Source of the DNA: Siccirubricoccus sp. G192
GTDB lineage: Bacteria; Pseudomonadota; Alphaproteobacteria; Acetobacterales; Acetobacteraceae
Direction: 5' to 3'
Assembly: GCF_019084075.1 (NCBI RefSeq)
Contig: NZ_JAHREN010000001.1
Coordinates: forward strand, 2,701,501 to 2,765,500
Length of the DNA stretch: 64,000 nt
Shown here in pieces: positions 34,883-44,519 of this stretch. The number at the start of each line of letters is the position of its first letter. Positions within the stretch are counted from its first letter, which is position 1. The notes beneath the pieces were generated by a model, which saw only the letters and a list, made by a program, of their open reading frames with translations, searched no databases and was not told the origin of the DNA. The position numbers were made by a program, and so were the translations under genes.

Positions 34883-36472
34883 ATGATGCTGGCAAGAGGC
34901 GCCCGCGGGGCCGCGGTTGCGGCCATGGCTGTCACCTTCGCGCTCGCCGCCGCGCCGGCCCTGGCGCAGCGGACGCTCACCATCGCGACGATCGTGCCGC
35001 CCAGCGCGCTCGACCCGCATTTCCACAATACCAGCAACAACAACCAGGCTTTGCGGCAGATCTTCGACAGCCTGGTCCAGTTCGACAACGAGGGAAAACT
35101 GCATCCCGGCCTGGCGCTGAGCTGGCGCCCGCTCGACGAGCTCACCTGGGAGATCAAGCTGCGGCCGGGCGTGCGCTTCCATGACGGCACGCCCTTTGAG
35201 GCCGATGACGTGGCCTTCACCATCGCCCGCGCGCCCAATGTGCCGAACAGCCCGGCCGCCTTCACCCCTTATGTCCGCAACATCGCGGCGGTGGAGGTGG
35301 TGGACCCGACCACGCTGCATATCCGCACCAAGGCGCCCAATCCGATGATGGACTGGGACCTGGTCTTCGTGCTGATGCTCTCCCGCAAGGTGCATGGCCC
35401 CGAGCCGACCACCGCCGAGTTCAACAGCGGCCGCCTGGCCATCGGCACCGGCCCCTACCGACACGTCTCCTTCACCCCGAACGAGCGGCACGAGATCGCC
35501 CGCAACCCGGACTACTGGGGCGAGGCGCAGCCCTGGGACCGGGTGGTGACGCGCTATGTCTCCAACCCCGGCGCCCGCGTCGCCACCCTGCTCTCGGGCG
35601 AGGTCGATCTGATCGATGGCGTGCCCTACCAGGACGTGCCGCGGCTTTCCGCCGACCCGAATATCGCGGTCTTCGGCAGCGACAGCATCACCTCGGTCTA
35701 CATGTTCCCGGATTCGGTACGCGACCAGGCGCCGCATGTCAGCGACCGCGCCGGCCAGCCCCTGGCCCAAAATCCGCTGCGCGACCGTCGGGTGCGGGAG
35801 GCGCTGTCGCTCGCCATCAACCGCCAGGCCATCGTCGAGCGGCTGTATCAGGGCCAGGGCCGGGCGGCCGATCAATTCCCCTCGCCGCCGGCGCTGCATC
35901 GCCTCCCCGACCTGCCGCCGCTGGCCCATGATCCGGCGCGCGGGCGGAAGTTGCTGGCCGAGGCCGGCTATCCCAACGGCTTCCGCATGACCATCCATGG
36001 GCCGAACGGCTTCTTCAGCGGCGACGACAACCTGTTGCAGGCGGTAGCCCAGGGCTTCACCCGGATCGGCGTGGAGACGCAGGTGGAAACCCTGCCGCCG
36101 GCGCCCCTCTTCACCCGCGCGACCAACCGCGAATTCGCGCTGTTCATGAGCTATCTCAGCAGCGACACGGCGATCAACTACATGCGCCAGGTGGTGATGA
36201 CGCGCGATGCGGCGCGCGGCACCGGCCCCTTCAACCGCCAGCGCTATTCCAACCCGGCGGTGGACGATCCGGCGGCCGAGGCGCTGCGCACCATGGACGA
36301 GCCGCGCCGCGCCGAACTGACCCGGCAGGCCGGCCGCGCGCTGCTGGAGGATATGGGCGTGATCCCGCTGCTCTATCTCCGCTACAACTGGGCGGCGCGG
36401 AAGGACCGCGTGCGCTACAGCCCCTCGCATCGCGGCTATACCAGCGCGATGTGGGCGACGCCGGCGCAGTAG
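34883..36472 (+). CDS. ABC transporter periplasmic binding protein, peptide/nickel (SBP_bac_5) family
   Basis: 529 residues, typical length. A Sec signal (AVAAMAVTFALAAAPALA) ends near residue 29. Family segments include ALRQIFDSLVQFDNEGKLHP, WEIKLRPGVRFHDGTPFEAD, IGTGPYRHVSF and AINRQAIVERLYQGQGRAAD. It should bind a peptide or other amide/glycoside for import by a dpp/opp-type ABC transporter, but no permease or ATPase gene is in the window, so it depends on subunits encoded elsewhere. CGGGAGGAATCACGG precedes ATG 34883. A 37 bp gap separates its stop from the convergent acyl-CoA dehydrogenase. Confidence 0.93.
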   Translation: MMLARGARGAAVAAMAVTFALAAAPALAQRTLTIATIVPPSALDPHFHNTSNNNQALRQIFDSLVQFDNEGKLHPGLALSWRPLDELTWEIKLRPGVRFHDGTPFEADDVAFTIARAPNVPNSPAAFTPYVRNIAAVEVVDPTTLHIRTKAPNPMMDWDLVFVLMLSRKVHGPEPTTAEFNSGRLAIGTGPYRHVSFTPNERHEIARNPDYWGEAQPWDRVVTRYVSNPGARVATLLSGEVDLIDGVPYQDVPRLSADPNIAVFGSDSITSVYMFPDSVRDQAPHVSDRAGQPLAQNPLRDRRVREALSLAINRQAIVERLYQGQGRAADQFPSPPALHRLPDLPPLAHDPARGRKLLAEAGYPNGFRMTIHGPNGFFSGDDNLLQAVAQGFTRIGVETQVETLPPAPLFTRATNREFALFMSYLSSDTAINYMRQVVMTRDAARGTGPFNRQRYSNPAVDDPAAEALRTMDEPRRAELTRQAGRALLEDMGVIPLLYLRYNWAARKDRVRYSPSHRGYTSAMWATPAQ

Positions 36473-36509
36473 CCGGCGTCGCTGCACCTACAGCGTGCGG
36501 CCGTCACGC

Positions 36510-37679
36510 CTACAGCGTGCGACCAATGATCTCCCGCATGACCTCGCTGGTGCCGCCATAGATGCGGCCGACGCGGGCATCGGCCCAGGCGCGGCCGATC
36601 TCGTATTCGGCCATGTAGCCATAGCCGCCATGCAGTTGCAGGAAGTCGTCCAGCAGCCGGTTCTGCATCTCGGCGCCGAGCAGCTTGGCGGTGGCGGCCA
36701 GTTCGACGGTGAGCTCGCCGCGCAGGTGCAGCGCCAGGCAGTGGTCGGCGAAGACGCGGAACATGGTGGCCTCGGCCTTGGCATCGGCCAGCTTGAAGCG
36801 GTTGTGCTGGAAGTCGATCACCGCCTGGCCGAAAGCCTGGCGGTCCCTGGTATAGGAGACGGTCTTCTCCAGCATCACCTCCATGCTGGTGGCGGCGCGG
36901 ATGGCGATCACCAGCCGCTCCTGCGGCAGGTTGCGGATGAGGTAGGAGAAACCCTTGTTCTCCTCGCCCAGCAGGTTCCCGACCGGCACCCGCACATCGT
37001 CGAAAAAGAGTTCCGAGGTGTCCTGCGCGTGCAGCCCGATCTTCTCCAGGTTGCGCCCCTTGGTGAACCCGGGCGTGCCTTCCTCGACGCAGATCAGGCT
37101 GATGCCCTTGCGCTCCGCCGCCGGGTCGGTCTTCGCCACCACGATGACGAGGCCGGCATTCTGGCCGTTGCTGATGAAGGTCTTGGAGCCATTGATGACG
37201 TAGTGGTCGCCATCCCGCCGCGCCGTGGTCCGCACCGCCTTCAGGTCGCTGCCCATGCCGGGCTCGGTCATGGCGATGGCACCGATGATCTCGCCCCGCG
37301 CCATTCCCGGCAGCCAGTCCCGCTTGCGCTCCGGTGTGGCGAGGTCGGCGATATAGGGCACCACGATGTCGGAATGCAGCGGGAAGCCGGGGCCGCTGCA
37401 ATTGCTCCGCGCGATCTCCTCGATGATGATGGCGGAATAGCCGAAATCGGCGCCGGCGCCGCCATACTCCTCCGCCAGCATCGGGCAGAGCAGCCCCTGC
37501 GCCCCGGCTTCCAGCCAGAGGCCGCGCGGCACGATGCCGTCGCGTTCCCATTGCCGGTGATGCGGGACGATGTGCTTGTCGAAGAAGCGCCGCACCTGGT
37601 CGCGGAACAACTCATGCTCGGCGGTATAGACCGTGCGCGGGCCGGCCAGGCCGCGGCCGGGGGCGAGGTTGGTATCCAT
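36510..37679 (-). CDS. Acyl-CoA dehydrogenase
   Basis: 389 residues. FAD- and substrate-binding segments are present: [33 protein letters not shown], and the C-terminal [20 protein letters not shown] with [17 protein letters not shown]. The catalytic glutamate of short-/medium-chain enzymes is expected in YGGTSE. It oxidises an acyl-CoA to the 2-enoyl-CoA, with electrons passing to ETF. It lies 14 bp downstream of the CoA-transferase gene on the same strand, so they form an operon. A 13-bp direct repeat duplicates the gene end (36487-36499 and 36509-36521). Confidence 0.94.
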   Translation of the reverse strand: MDTNLAPGRGLAGPRTVYTAEHELFRDQVRRFFDKHIVPHHRQWERDGIVPRGLWLEAGAQGLLCPMLAEEYGGAGADFGYSAIIIEEIARSNCSGPGFPLHSDIVVPYIADLATPERKRDWLPGMARGEIIGAIAMTEPGMGSDLKAVRTTARRDGDHYVINGSKTFISNGQNAGLVIVVAKTDPAAERKGISLICVEEGTPGFTKGRNLEKIGLHAQDTSELFFDDVRVPVGNLLGEENKGFSYLIRNLPQERLVIAIRAATSMEVMLEKTVSYTRDRQAFGQAVIDFQHNRFKLADAKAEATMFRVFADHCLALHLRGELTVELAATAKLLGAEMQNRLLDDFLQLHGGYGYMAEYEIGRAWADARVGRIYGGTSEVMREIIGRTL

Positions 37680-37693
37680 GGCGGATGCTCCGT

Positions 37694-38853
37694 TCAGGCG
37701 CCGGGGATGGCCCCGGCCTGTTGCAGCGTGGCAATCTCGGCGGCGGCGAAGCCCCAGTCCCGCAGCACCGCCTCCGTATGCTCGCCCCGGAGCGGTGGTG
37801 GCAGGCCCGGTGTCGCGGGGGTGCGGCTGAAGCGGGGGGCGGGCGCCGGCTGGATCGCACCCTCGCGGGTCTGGAAGGTGCCGCGCGCCGCATTGTGCGG
37901 ATGCGCCGGCGCCTCGGCGAGGTCGAGCACCGGGGCGATGCAGGCATCCGTGCCCTCGAACAGCGCGGCCCAGTCATCGCGCGTGCGGCTGCGGAAGATG
38001 GCGGCGAGTTCCTCGCGGAGCGCCGGCCAATCGCCGGCTCCATGCGCCCGGCGAAACGGGCGGGATCGAGCCCCAGCTTCTCGGCCATCAGCGCGAAGAA
38101 TTGCGGCTCGATCGGCCCGACCGAGAGGTAGCGGCCATCGGCGCATGCATAGGTGTCGTACCAGGGTGCCGCGCCATCCAGCATGTTCGCGCCGCGCTCG
38201 TTCCGCCAGCGGCCGCGGGCCAGCATGGCGTAGATCGGCGCCATGAGCATCGCCGCGCCATCCACCATGGCGGCATCCACCACCTGGCCGCGGCCCGATC
38301 CCTTCGCCTCCAACAGCGCTGCCAGGATGCCGAAGGCCAGCAGCAGGCCGCCGCCACCGTAATCCCCCACCAGGTTGAGCGGCGGCACCGGGTTTTCGCC
38401 TGGCCGCCCGATGGACCAGAGCGCGCCGGTCAGTGCGATGTAATTGATGTCATGCCCTGCCGCCTGGGCCAGTGGCCCTTCCTGGCCCCAGCCGGTCATG
38501 CGGCCATAGACCAGGCGCGGGTTGCGGGCGAGGCAGGGCTCCGGGCCTAGCCCGAGCCGTTCCATCACCCCGGGACGGAAGCCCTCGATCAGCGCGTCCG
38601 CGCCCTCGATCAACCGCAGCGCGGCGGCGACCGCCGCCGGGGATTTCAGGTCGAGCACCACCGAGCGCCGGCCGCGGCCGACGAAATCCTGCCGCGTGCC
38701 GGGCGGGCCGCCCCTGCGGTCCAGCCGCACCACCTCCGCACCGAGATCGGCCAGCAGCATGCCGCAGAAGGGACCGGGGCCGATGCCGGCGAATTCCAGG
38801 ATGCGGAGCCCCTTCAGCGGCCCGGCCGGTGCGGCTTGATCTTGCGGTGCCAT
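37694..38853 (-). pseudogene. CaiB/BaiF CoA-transferase (alpha-methylacyl-CoA racemase type), frameshifted (probable indel error)
   Basis: The N-terminal three quarters are in one frame and the last 110 residues ([20 protein letters not shown] onward) in another. One base missing around 38030-38045 joins FAGRMEP to DWPALREEL, giving about 386 residues. [20 protein letters not shown] is the racemase-like start with the GPGP loop, and [20 protein letters not shown] contains the catalytic HDINY seen in AMACR. The expected activity is 2-methylacyl-CoA racemisation or CoA transfer. The first and second halves are both well conserved up to the break, arguing against true decay. It is divergent from the TPP enzyme gene. 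Confidence 0.85.
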
Positions 38854-38961
38854 GCGTCTCTCCCTCCGGCCCAGCCTAGCAGTCCGCACGGGGTTTGACA
38901 GCAGGCCCGCCCGGACCGACGCTCGGCGCAACGTCCAGCACAAGCCAGAACGAGGTCCCGC

Positions 38962-40688
38962 ATGGCCCGCCACAGCGCCGCCCATTATTTCCTTGAGGGG
39001 CTTTGCGACATCGGGATCGACTACCTCTTCTGCAATCTCGGCACCGACCATGTCTCGCTGATCGAGGAGATGGCGCGCTGGGACCAGGGCAACCGCCCGC
39101 GCCCGCCCGCCATCGTCTGCCCGCATGAGAATGTCGCCGTCCACATGGCCGGCGGCTATGCGATGATGACCGGGCGCGGCCAGGCGGTGCTGGTGCATGT
39201 CGATGCCGGCACAGCCAATGCGGCCATGGCGCTGCACAATCTCTGCCGCGGCCGGGTGCCGGTCTTCCTGATGGCCGGGCGCGCGCCCTTCACCACACGC
39301 AACGAGCTCACCGGCTCACGCGACACCTATGTGCATTTCATCCAGGACCCCTACGACATCGCCAGTATCGTGCGGCCCTATGTGAAGTGGGAATACTGCC
39401 TTCCCTCCGGCGTGGTGGCGAAGGAACTGCTCTCGCGCGGCGCCGCGGTGATGCAGAGCGAGCCCACCGGCCCGGTCTTCCTCACCCTGCCGCGCGAGAC
39501 GCTGGCCGAGGAGATCGAGGAGGAGAAGGTCCAGTCCTTTCCGCCCGCGCGTTTCGGCCCGGTGGCAGGCGGCGGCGCCGATCCGGCCGTGGCGGAGGAG
39601 ATCGCGCGGCAGATCATGGCGGCGGAGAACCCGGTGGCCTTCACCGGCTATCTCGGCCGCAAGCCGGAAGCGGTGGCGGCGCTGGAGGCGCTGGCGCGGG
39701 AGGCCGGCATCCGCGTGGTGGCGCATGCCCCCATCACCCTCAACATCAGCACGGAGCACCCCTGCTTCGCCGGCTTCGACCCGAAGCCGCTGCTGGAGGA
39801 GGTGGATCTCGGCCTGCTGCTCGATACCGATGTGCCCTGGATCCCGAGCAGCATGCCGGAACGGCCGGAGACCCGCTGGATCCAGGTGGATGTGGATGCG
39901 GCGAAGCGCGACCTGCCGATCTGGAACTTCCCCGCCGATCTCCGCGTGCAGGGCGATTGCGCCATCGTGCTGCGCCAGGTGCTGGAGGTGATCCGCGCGC
40001 GCGCCGATGATGCCTGGCGCGACAGGATCGCCGCCCGCATCGCCGGCTGGGAACCCGCGCGCCAGGCCCGCGCGCAACGTCTGGCGGCGGCCGCCGCACA
40101 GCCGGGCGAGGCGGATGCCATCGGGGTGCCCTTCCTGATGGATGCGCTGAACCGGCAGCTTCGCGCCGACGACATCGTGCTGAACGAGGCCATCCGCAAT
40201 GGCGGCGTGGTGCAGGACCACATCACCCGCACGGAGCCCGGCAGCTTCATCGGCTTTGCCGGCGGGGGGGGCTTGGCTTCTCCGGCGGCATGGCGCTCGG
40301 CGTCAAACTGGCGCGGCCGGAGAACCGGGTGGTGCAGATCGTGGGCGATGGCAGCTACCACTTCTCGGCCCCCGACAGCGTCTATGCCTGCGCCCAGACC
40401 CATGGCCTGCCGATCTTCACCATCGTGCTGGACAACCGCGGCTGGTCGGCGGTGAAGGAGGCGACGCGGCGGGTCTATCCCAAGGGCGTCGCGGTGGCGC
40501 AGGAGCAGTACATGGCGCGGCTCGACCAGCGCGGCGAGCGGCGCTTCGAGGATGTGGCGAAGGCCTTCGGCGCGCATGCCGAAAGGGTGACGGAGGCCGG
40601 GCAGGTGGAAGCCGCCATCCGCCGCTGCCTGGAGGCGGTGGAAGGCGGCCAGGCGGCGGTGCTGACGGCCCGCGTCACGCCGCTTTAA
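38962..40688 (+). pseudogene. Thiamine-diphosphate-dependent enzyme (acetolactate synthase-like), frameshifted (probable indel error)
   Basis: The gene is broken at the G8 run 40264-40271; a ninth G restores FAGGGGLGFSGGMALGVKLA and a protein of about 575 residues. The catalytic glutamate is in [15 protein letters not shown], and the Mg/TPP motif GDGSYHF ... VLDN spans about 30 residues near the C terminus. The three-domain order (PYR, central, PP) is that of acetolactate synthase, benzoylformate decarboxylase and 2-hydroxyacyl-CoA lyase. The exact reaction cannot be read. Its divergent neighbours are an AMACR-type CoA transferase and an acyl-CoA dehydrogenase, which leaves room for a 2-hydroxyacyl-CoA lyase-like role (inference). 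Confidence 0.87.
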
Positions 40689-40725
40689 CCGGGCGGCGCG
40701 GCAGGGACGCCGCCAGCAGCGCCCG

Positions 40726-41715
40726 TCAGTCGAGCCTGGCGCCGGAGACCTCCACCAGGTCGCGCCAGATCGGGTCCTGGGCGCGGATGAAATCGGTGAA
40801 ACCGGCCGGGCTGTCATCGGTGACGGCGGTGAAGCCGAGCGGCAGCAGCCTCTCGCCATAGTCGCGCGTGCGGGCGGCGCGCACCGTCGCCTCGTGCAGC
40901 CGCTGCACCGCCGCTGGTGGCGTGCCGGCGGGGGCGGAGATGCAGTACCAGAACTCCATGTCCATGCCGGAGTCCGGCAGCAGCTCCGCCATGCCCGGCA
41001 CCGCTTCCAGCCCCGGCACATAGGTGACGCGCCTGGCGCTGCCCACCGCCAGCGCCCGCAGCCTGCCCTCCCGCACATGCGGGATGATCGCCGGGATGCC
41101 ATCGAAGAGCATGTCGACAGTGCCGGCCAGGAGGTCGTTCAGCCCCGGCGCCAGGCCACGATAGGGCACATGCGCAACCTCCACATGGGCGCTGGCCATC
41201 ATCTTTGAGATCGAGAGGTGGCTGATGGTGCCGAGCCCGGAGGAGCCGCTGGTGATCCTGCCCGGCTCCCGCCGTGCCGCCGCGATCAGTTCCGCGAAGC
41301 TCTGCCAGGGCCTTCCGGCATTGACCACCAGCAGCGTGGTGCCGACCGAGACCCGCGAGACATGCGCGAAGTCCCGCATCGTGTCGAAGGGCATGGCGCT
41401 GCGGTAGAGGTACTTGTTGGCGCAGAAGATGGTGGCGCCGCCGAGGAAGACCGTATGCCCATCCGGCGCCGCGCGGGCCACCGCCTCGGCCGCGATATTG
41501 CCGCCGGCGCCCGGGCGGTTCTCGATCACCACGGGCTGGCCGAGCAGGGGCGTCATCTGTTCGCCGAGCAGCCGCGCGGTCAGGTCCGCCGCGCCGCCCG
41601 GCGGGAAGGGCACCAGGATGCGCACGGGGCGCGAGGGGAAGGGTTGCGCCCGCGCCAGGCTTGGCATGGCAAGGGCAGCGCCGAGCAGCGCGGCGCGGCG
41701 GGGGAGTGGGAGCAT
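40726..41715 (-). CDS. Bug/TctC-family substrate-binding protein
   Basis: 329 residues. The signal LPRRAALLGAALAMPSLARA is twin-arginine-like, and the mature sequence starts QPFPSRPVRILVPF. Loop 1 is PPGGAADLTARLLGE and loop 2 is PYRGLAPGLNDLLAG. ATG 41715 is preferred over the upstream GTG 41721 because GAGGA is seven bases before it. It is the last gene of the leftward operon that starts with the CMD protein at 45791; the gap to the MBL gene is only 10 bp, so its ligand is probably the substrate of that operon. Confidence 0.93.
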   Translation of the reverse strand: MLPLPRRAALLGAALAMPSLARAQPFPSRPVRILVPFPPGGAADLTARLLGEQMTPLLGQPVVIENRPGAGGNIAAEAVARAAPDGHTVFLGGATIFCANKYLYRSAMPFDTMRDFAHVSRVSVGTTLLVVNAGRPWQSFAELIAAARREPGRITSGSSGLGTISHLSISKMMASAHVEVAHVPYRGLAPGLNDLLAGTVDMLFDGIPAIIPHVREGRLRALAVGSARRVTYVPGLEAVPGMAELLPDSGMDMEFWYCISAPAGTPPAAVQRLHEATVRAARTRDYGERLLPLGFTAVTDDSPAGFTDFIRAQDPIWRDLVEVSGARLD

Positions 41716-41725
41716 CGGCACGTCC

Positions 41726-42517
41726 TCAGGCCGAAGGTTCGAGATCGAGCCGCACCGCGATGCCCTCCAGCCCTGCGGCGGCCGGGTAGCGCCGCATCAC
41801 CTCCGGGTCGTGGCCGGGTACGATGTGCCGGGGCGAGGGGGCCAGCGCGGCCAGGGTCTCGAAGCCCTCCAGCATCTCGCCGACGTGGAAGGCGGTGCTG
41901 AAGGGGCGGCCGGCCTCCATGTTCTCGTAGAAATGCGTGACGTCGGAGGCGAGCACGACAGGGCCGCGCGCCGTGTTCACCTTCACGCATTGCAGCCCGG
42001 CCGAATGGCCGCGCATCAGGTGCAGGGAGACGCCGGGCGCGATCTCCGCCTGGCCGTTGTAGAACCTCACACGACCCTTGAAGTTGAGCTTCACCATGCC
42101 GGCGATGTCGTCCGGCTCGAAGGAATGCGCGAGCTTCGGGAAGCGCATGAAGCGGCCGCAGGCGTAGTGCATCTCGGGTTCCTGGAGGTGGAATTCGGCC
42201 TTCGGGAATTTGTGGAAGCTGCCGACATGGTCGTAGTGCAGATGCGTCAGGATCACGTCTTTCACGGTCTCAGGATCGAGGCCGATCAGCTTCAGGCTCT
42301 CCGCTGGGCAGCGCAGCCAGTTGCGCTTGCGGCGCTTGGCCACTTCCTCGGTGAAGCCGGTGTCGATGACGAAGCTGCGGCCGCCGCCGATGGCGGTCCA
42401 GACGAAATAGTCCATCGGCATCGGCGCGTCATGCGGGTCGCCGCCGATGAAATGCTCGTGCCGCCGCGCATCGCGCCAGGCATAGCGGATGGCGTAGATT
42501 TCATAGGTCGGGGTCAT
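41726..42517 (-). CDS. MBL-fold metallo-hydrolase (N-acyl-homoserine lactonase/AttM-like)
   Basis: 263 residues without a signal peptide. The zinc motif LTHLHYDHVG (HxHxDH) is followed by LMRGHSAGLQ and LASDVTHFYEN, which supply the remaining ligands; IVPGHDPEVM closes the domain. The residue pattern resembles AttM/AiiA-type lactonases, but within this operon a metabolic lactone is a likelier substrate than a signalling molecule (inference). ATG 42517 overlaps the stop of the upstream oxidoreductase as ATGA, so translation is coupled. Confidence 0.9.
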   Translation of the reverse strand: MTPTYEIYAIRYAWRDARRHEHFIGGDPHDAPMPMDYFVWTAIGGGRSFVIDTGFTEEVAKRRKRNWLRCPAESLKLIGLDPETVKDVILTHLHYDHVGSFHKFPKAEFHLQEPEMHYACGRFMRFPKLAHSFEPDDIAGMVKLNFKGRVRFYNGQAEIAPGVSLHLMRGHSAGLQCVKVNTARGPVVLASDVTHFYENMEAGRPFSTAFHVGEMLEGFETLAALAPSPRHIVPGHDPEVMRRYPAAAGLEGIAVRLDLEPSA

Positions 42518-44508
42518 GCCCTCATTCCTCCCGCTTGCTGGGCCGGCGCGGCGCGCAGCCCGATGGCCAGGCCGACCATCCCTGCATCGCGCAGCACCGA
42601 CATGAAATCGCCGGGCTGGTTGGCATCGCCGACCAGCGCATAGGGGATGCCCGCCGCCTCCACCGCCGGCACGGCATCGCGGTTCGGTATGGCGCCGATG
42701 GCGGCTACCACATGCTCGACGCCTTCGATCGAGTGGGCCTGGCCGGCTACGGTGAATGTCAGTCGCCCCGCGTCGCAACGCAGGTCGCGTACGCCGGTAT
42801 GAAACTCCACACCGGCCGCGCGCAGCCGCAGCATCAGGTCGGTGCGGTTGTTGCGTGCCATGGCGGGGGCGATGCCGGGCAGCGCTTCCAGCACGGTGAT
42901 CCGGCAGCGGCGGAGCGCCAGCATATCCGCCGCCTCCAGCCCGACGATGCCGCCGCCGATGATCGCGACGCGCGCACCTTCCGCAACCCGCGCCGGGTCG
43001 GCGATGACATCCCAGGCCTGCAAGGGCACCGCATCGCCTGGCAAATGCAGTGGCCGTGGCCGCGCTCCGGTCGCCACCACCACCTGGTCGGGCGCGAAAT
43101 CCCGGATCGCCGCGGCCGTGGCGGTGACGCCCAGCCGCACCGGGACACCCAGCGCCTGCAACAGCGCCCAGCGATAGGCCCAGACCGGCCGCACCTCCTC
43201 CTTGTCGGGCGCCGCCACCGCCAGGTGGATCTGCCCGCCGGGGCGCGCGGCCTTTTCCCAGATCTCCACCTGATGGCCCCGCGCGGCGGCCATCCGCGCG
43301 GCCTCGATCCCCGCGACGCCGGCGCCCAGCACCAGCACGCGCAGGCGTGCCGCGGGCGGCAGCGCCGGATGGGCAGCGCTGGGCTCGGCGAAATCGGGCT
43401 CCTCGAATTCGGTGCCGAGCATCGGGTTGGTCACGCAGGCGACGTCGCGCTCCAGGGTCAGCCGCTCGAAGCAGATATTGCAGGAAATGCAGGCACGGAT
43501 GGGCGCCGCCACCTGGCCCAGCGCCTTGCGCGGCCAATGCGCATCGGCGGTGAGGGCGCGGCCGAGCGAGATATAATCGGCGCTGCCATTGGCCAGCACC
43601 ACCTCCGCATCCCCAGGGGTGATGATGCGCCCGGCGAGGATGGTGGGGATCCTCACCGCCTCCCGCACCGGCCGCGCATGAGGTTCCAGGCAGCGGCGTG
43701 GCATGGAGGGCGGCTGGATGCAGAAGCGCGAGAGCTCCGGGCTCTCATTGGTGCCGCCGGAGAGGTCCAGCGCCGAGACACCCGCCGCCTCCAGCATCCG
43801 CGCCAGCGCCAGCACATCCTCGATCGGGTAGCCATCCCCGCAATATTCCGTGCAGGAGAGCCGCACCCAGAGCGGGAAGTCCGGCAGCGCATCGCGAACC
43901 CGCGCCACCGTCTCCAGCAGCAGCCTGGCGCGGTTCTCGACCGAGCCGCCATAGGCATCCGTGCGGTGGTTGATGCGTGGCGTGAAGAACTGGTGGAACA
44001 GGTAGCCATTGGCGGCGTGCAACTCCACCGCGTCGTAGCCGGCTTGCCAGAGCCGCCGCGCGGCGGCCACGAAATCCTGCTGGATGGCGGTGATCTCGGC
44101 CCGCTCCAGCGGCCGCACCGCATCGCCGGTATTGGGGTTGGTCCAGGGCGAGGGGCCCACCGGCTCCATGTTGAGCACCATCCGCCGCAGCAGCGCGCCG
44201 CGATGGTTGAGCTGGCCGATGGTCAGGCAGTCATGCGACTTGATGGCTTCCACCAGCCGCGCCAGGCCGGGGATGAAGCGGTCGTGGTAGATCCAGAGCG
44301 AGTTGTTGTGGGCGCGGCCACCCTCGCTGACCGCCATCGCCTCGGTGACGATGGCGGCCACGCCGCCGCGGGCGCGCTCGGCATAGTAGTGCCGGTCGCG
44401 CTCGGTGGAGAGCCCGTCGCTGGTGCCGAAGTTGGTCCCCATCGGCGCCATGATGAGGCGGTTCTTCAGCCGGAGCGGACCGATCCGCCCCGGTTGCGCC
44501 AGCAGCAT
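42514..44508 (-). CDS. FadH/old-yellow-enzyme-type NADH:flavin oxidoreductase with FAD domain
   Basis: 664 residues, the two-part layout of 2,4-dienoyl-CoA reductase and trimethylamine dehydrogenase. Residues 1-370 form the FMN TIM barrel (LKNRLIMAPMGTN, YDAVELHAANGYL, GRALTADAHWPRK). A cysteine cluster for 4Fe-4S follows (CISCNIC, then VACVTNP). The C-terminal FAD/NAD domain has VLVLGAGVAGIEAARMAAAR and VAIIGGGIVGLEAADMLA. It probably reduces an enone or unsaturated CoA ester with NAD(P)H. ATG 44508 (MLLAQPGRIGPLRLKN) is the family-typical start. It sits 11 bp after the HIBDH-like gene. Confidence 0.92.
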   Translation of the reverse strand: MLLAQPGRIGPLRLKNRLIMAPMGTNFGTSDGLSTERDRHYYAERARGGVAAIVTEAMAVSEGGRAHNNSLWIYHDRFIPGLARLVEAIKSHDCLTIGQLNHRGALLRRMVLNMEPVGPSPWTNPNTGDAVRPLERAEITAIQQDFVAAARRLWQAGYDAVELHAANGYLFHQFFTPRINHRTDAYGGSVENRARLLLETVARVRDALPDFPLWVRLSCTEYCGDGYPIEDVLALARMLEAAGVSALDLSGGTNESPELSRFCIQPPSMPRRCLEPHARPVREAVRIPTILAGRIITPGDAEVVLANGSADYISLGRALTADAHWPRKALGQVAAPIRACISCNICFERLTLERDVACVTNPMLGTEFEEPDFAEPSAAHPALPPAARLRVLVLGAGVAGIEAARMAAARGHQVEIWEKAARPGGQIHLAVAAPDKEEVRPVWAYRWALLQALGVPVRLGVTATAAAIRDFAPDQVVVATGARPRPLHLPGDAVPLQAWDVIADPARVAEGARVAIIGGGIVGLEAADMLALRRCRITVLEALPGIAPAMARNNRTDLMLRLRAAGVEFHTGVRDLRCDAGRLTFTVAGQAHSIEGVEHVVAAIGAIPNRDAVPAVEAAGIPYALVGDANQPGDFMSVLRDAGMVGLAIGLRAAPAQQAGGMRA

Positions 44509-44519
44509 CCGGCCCGCCC

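Noticed and set aside
41726..42517. Quorum-quenching lactonase as a definite call
   Set aside because: The AttM-like fold is present, but the operon context is catabolic and no acyl-homoserine-lactone genes are nearby.
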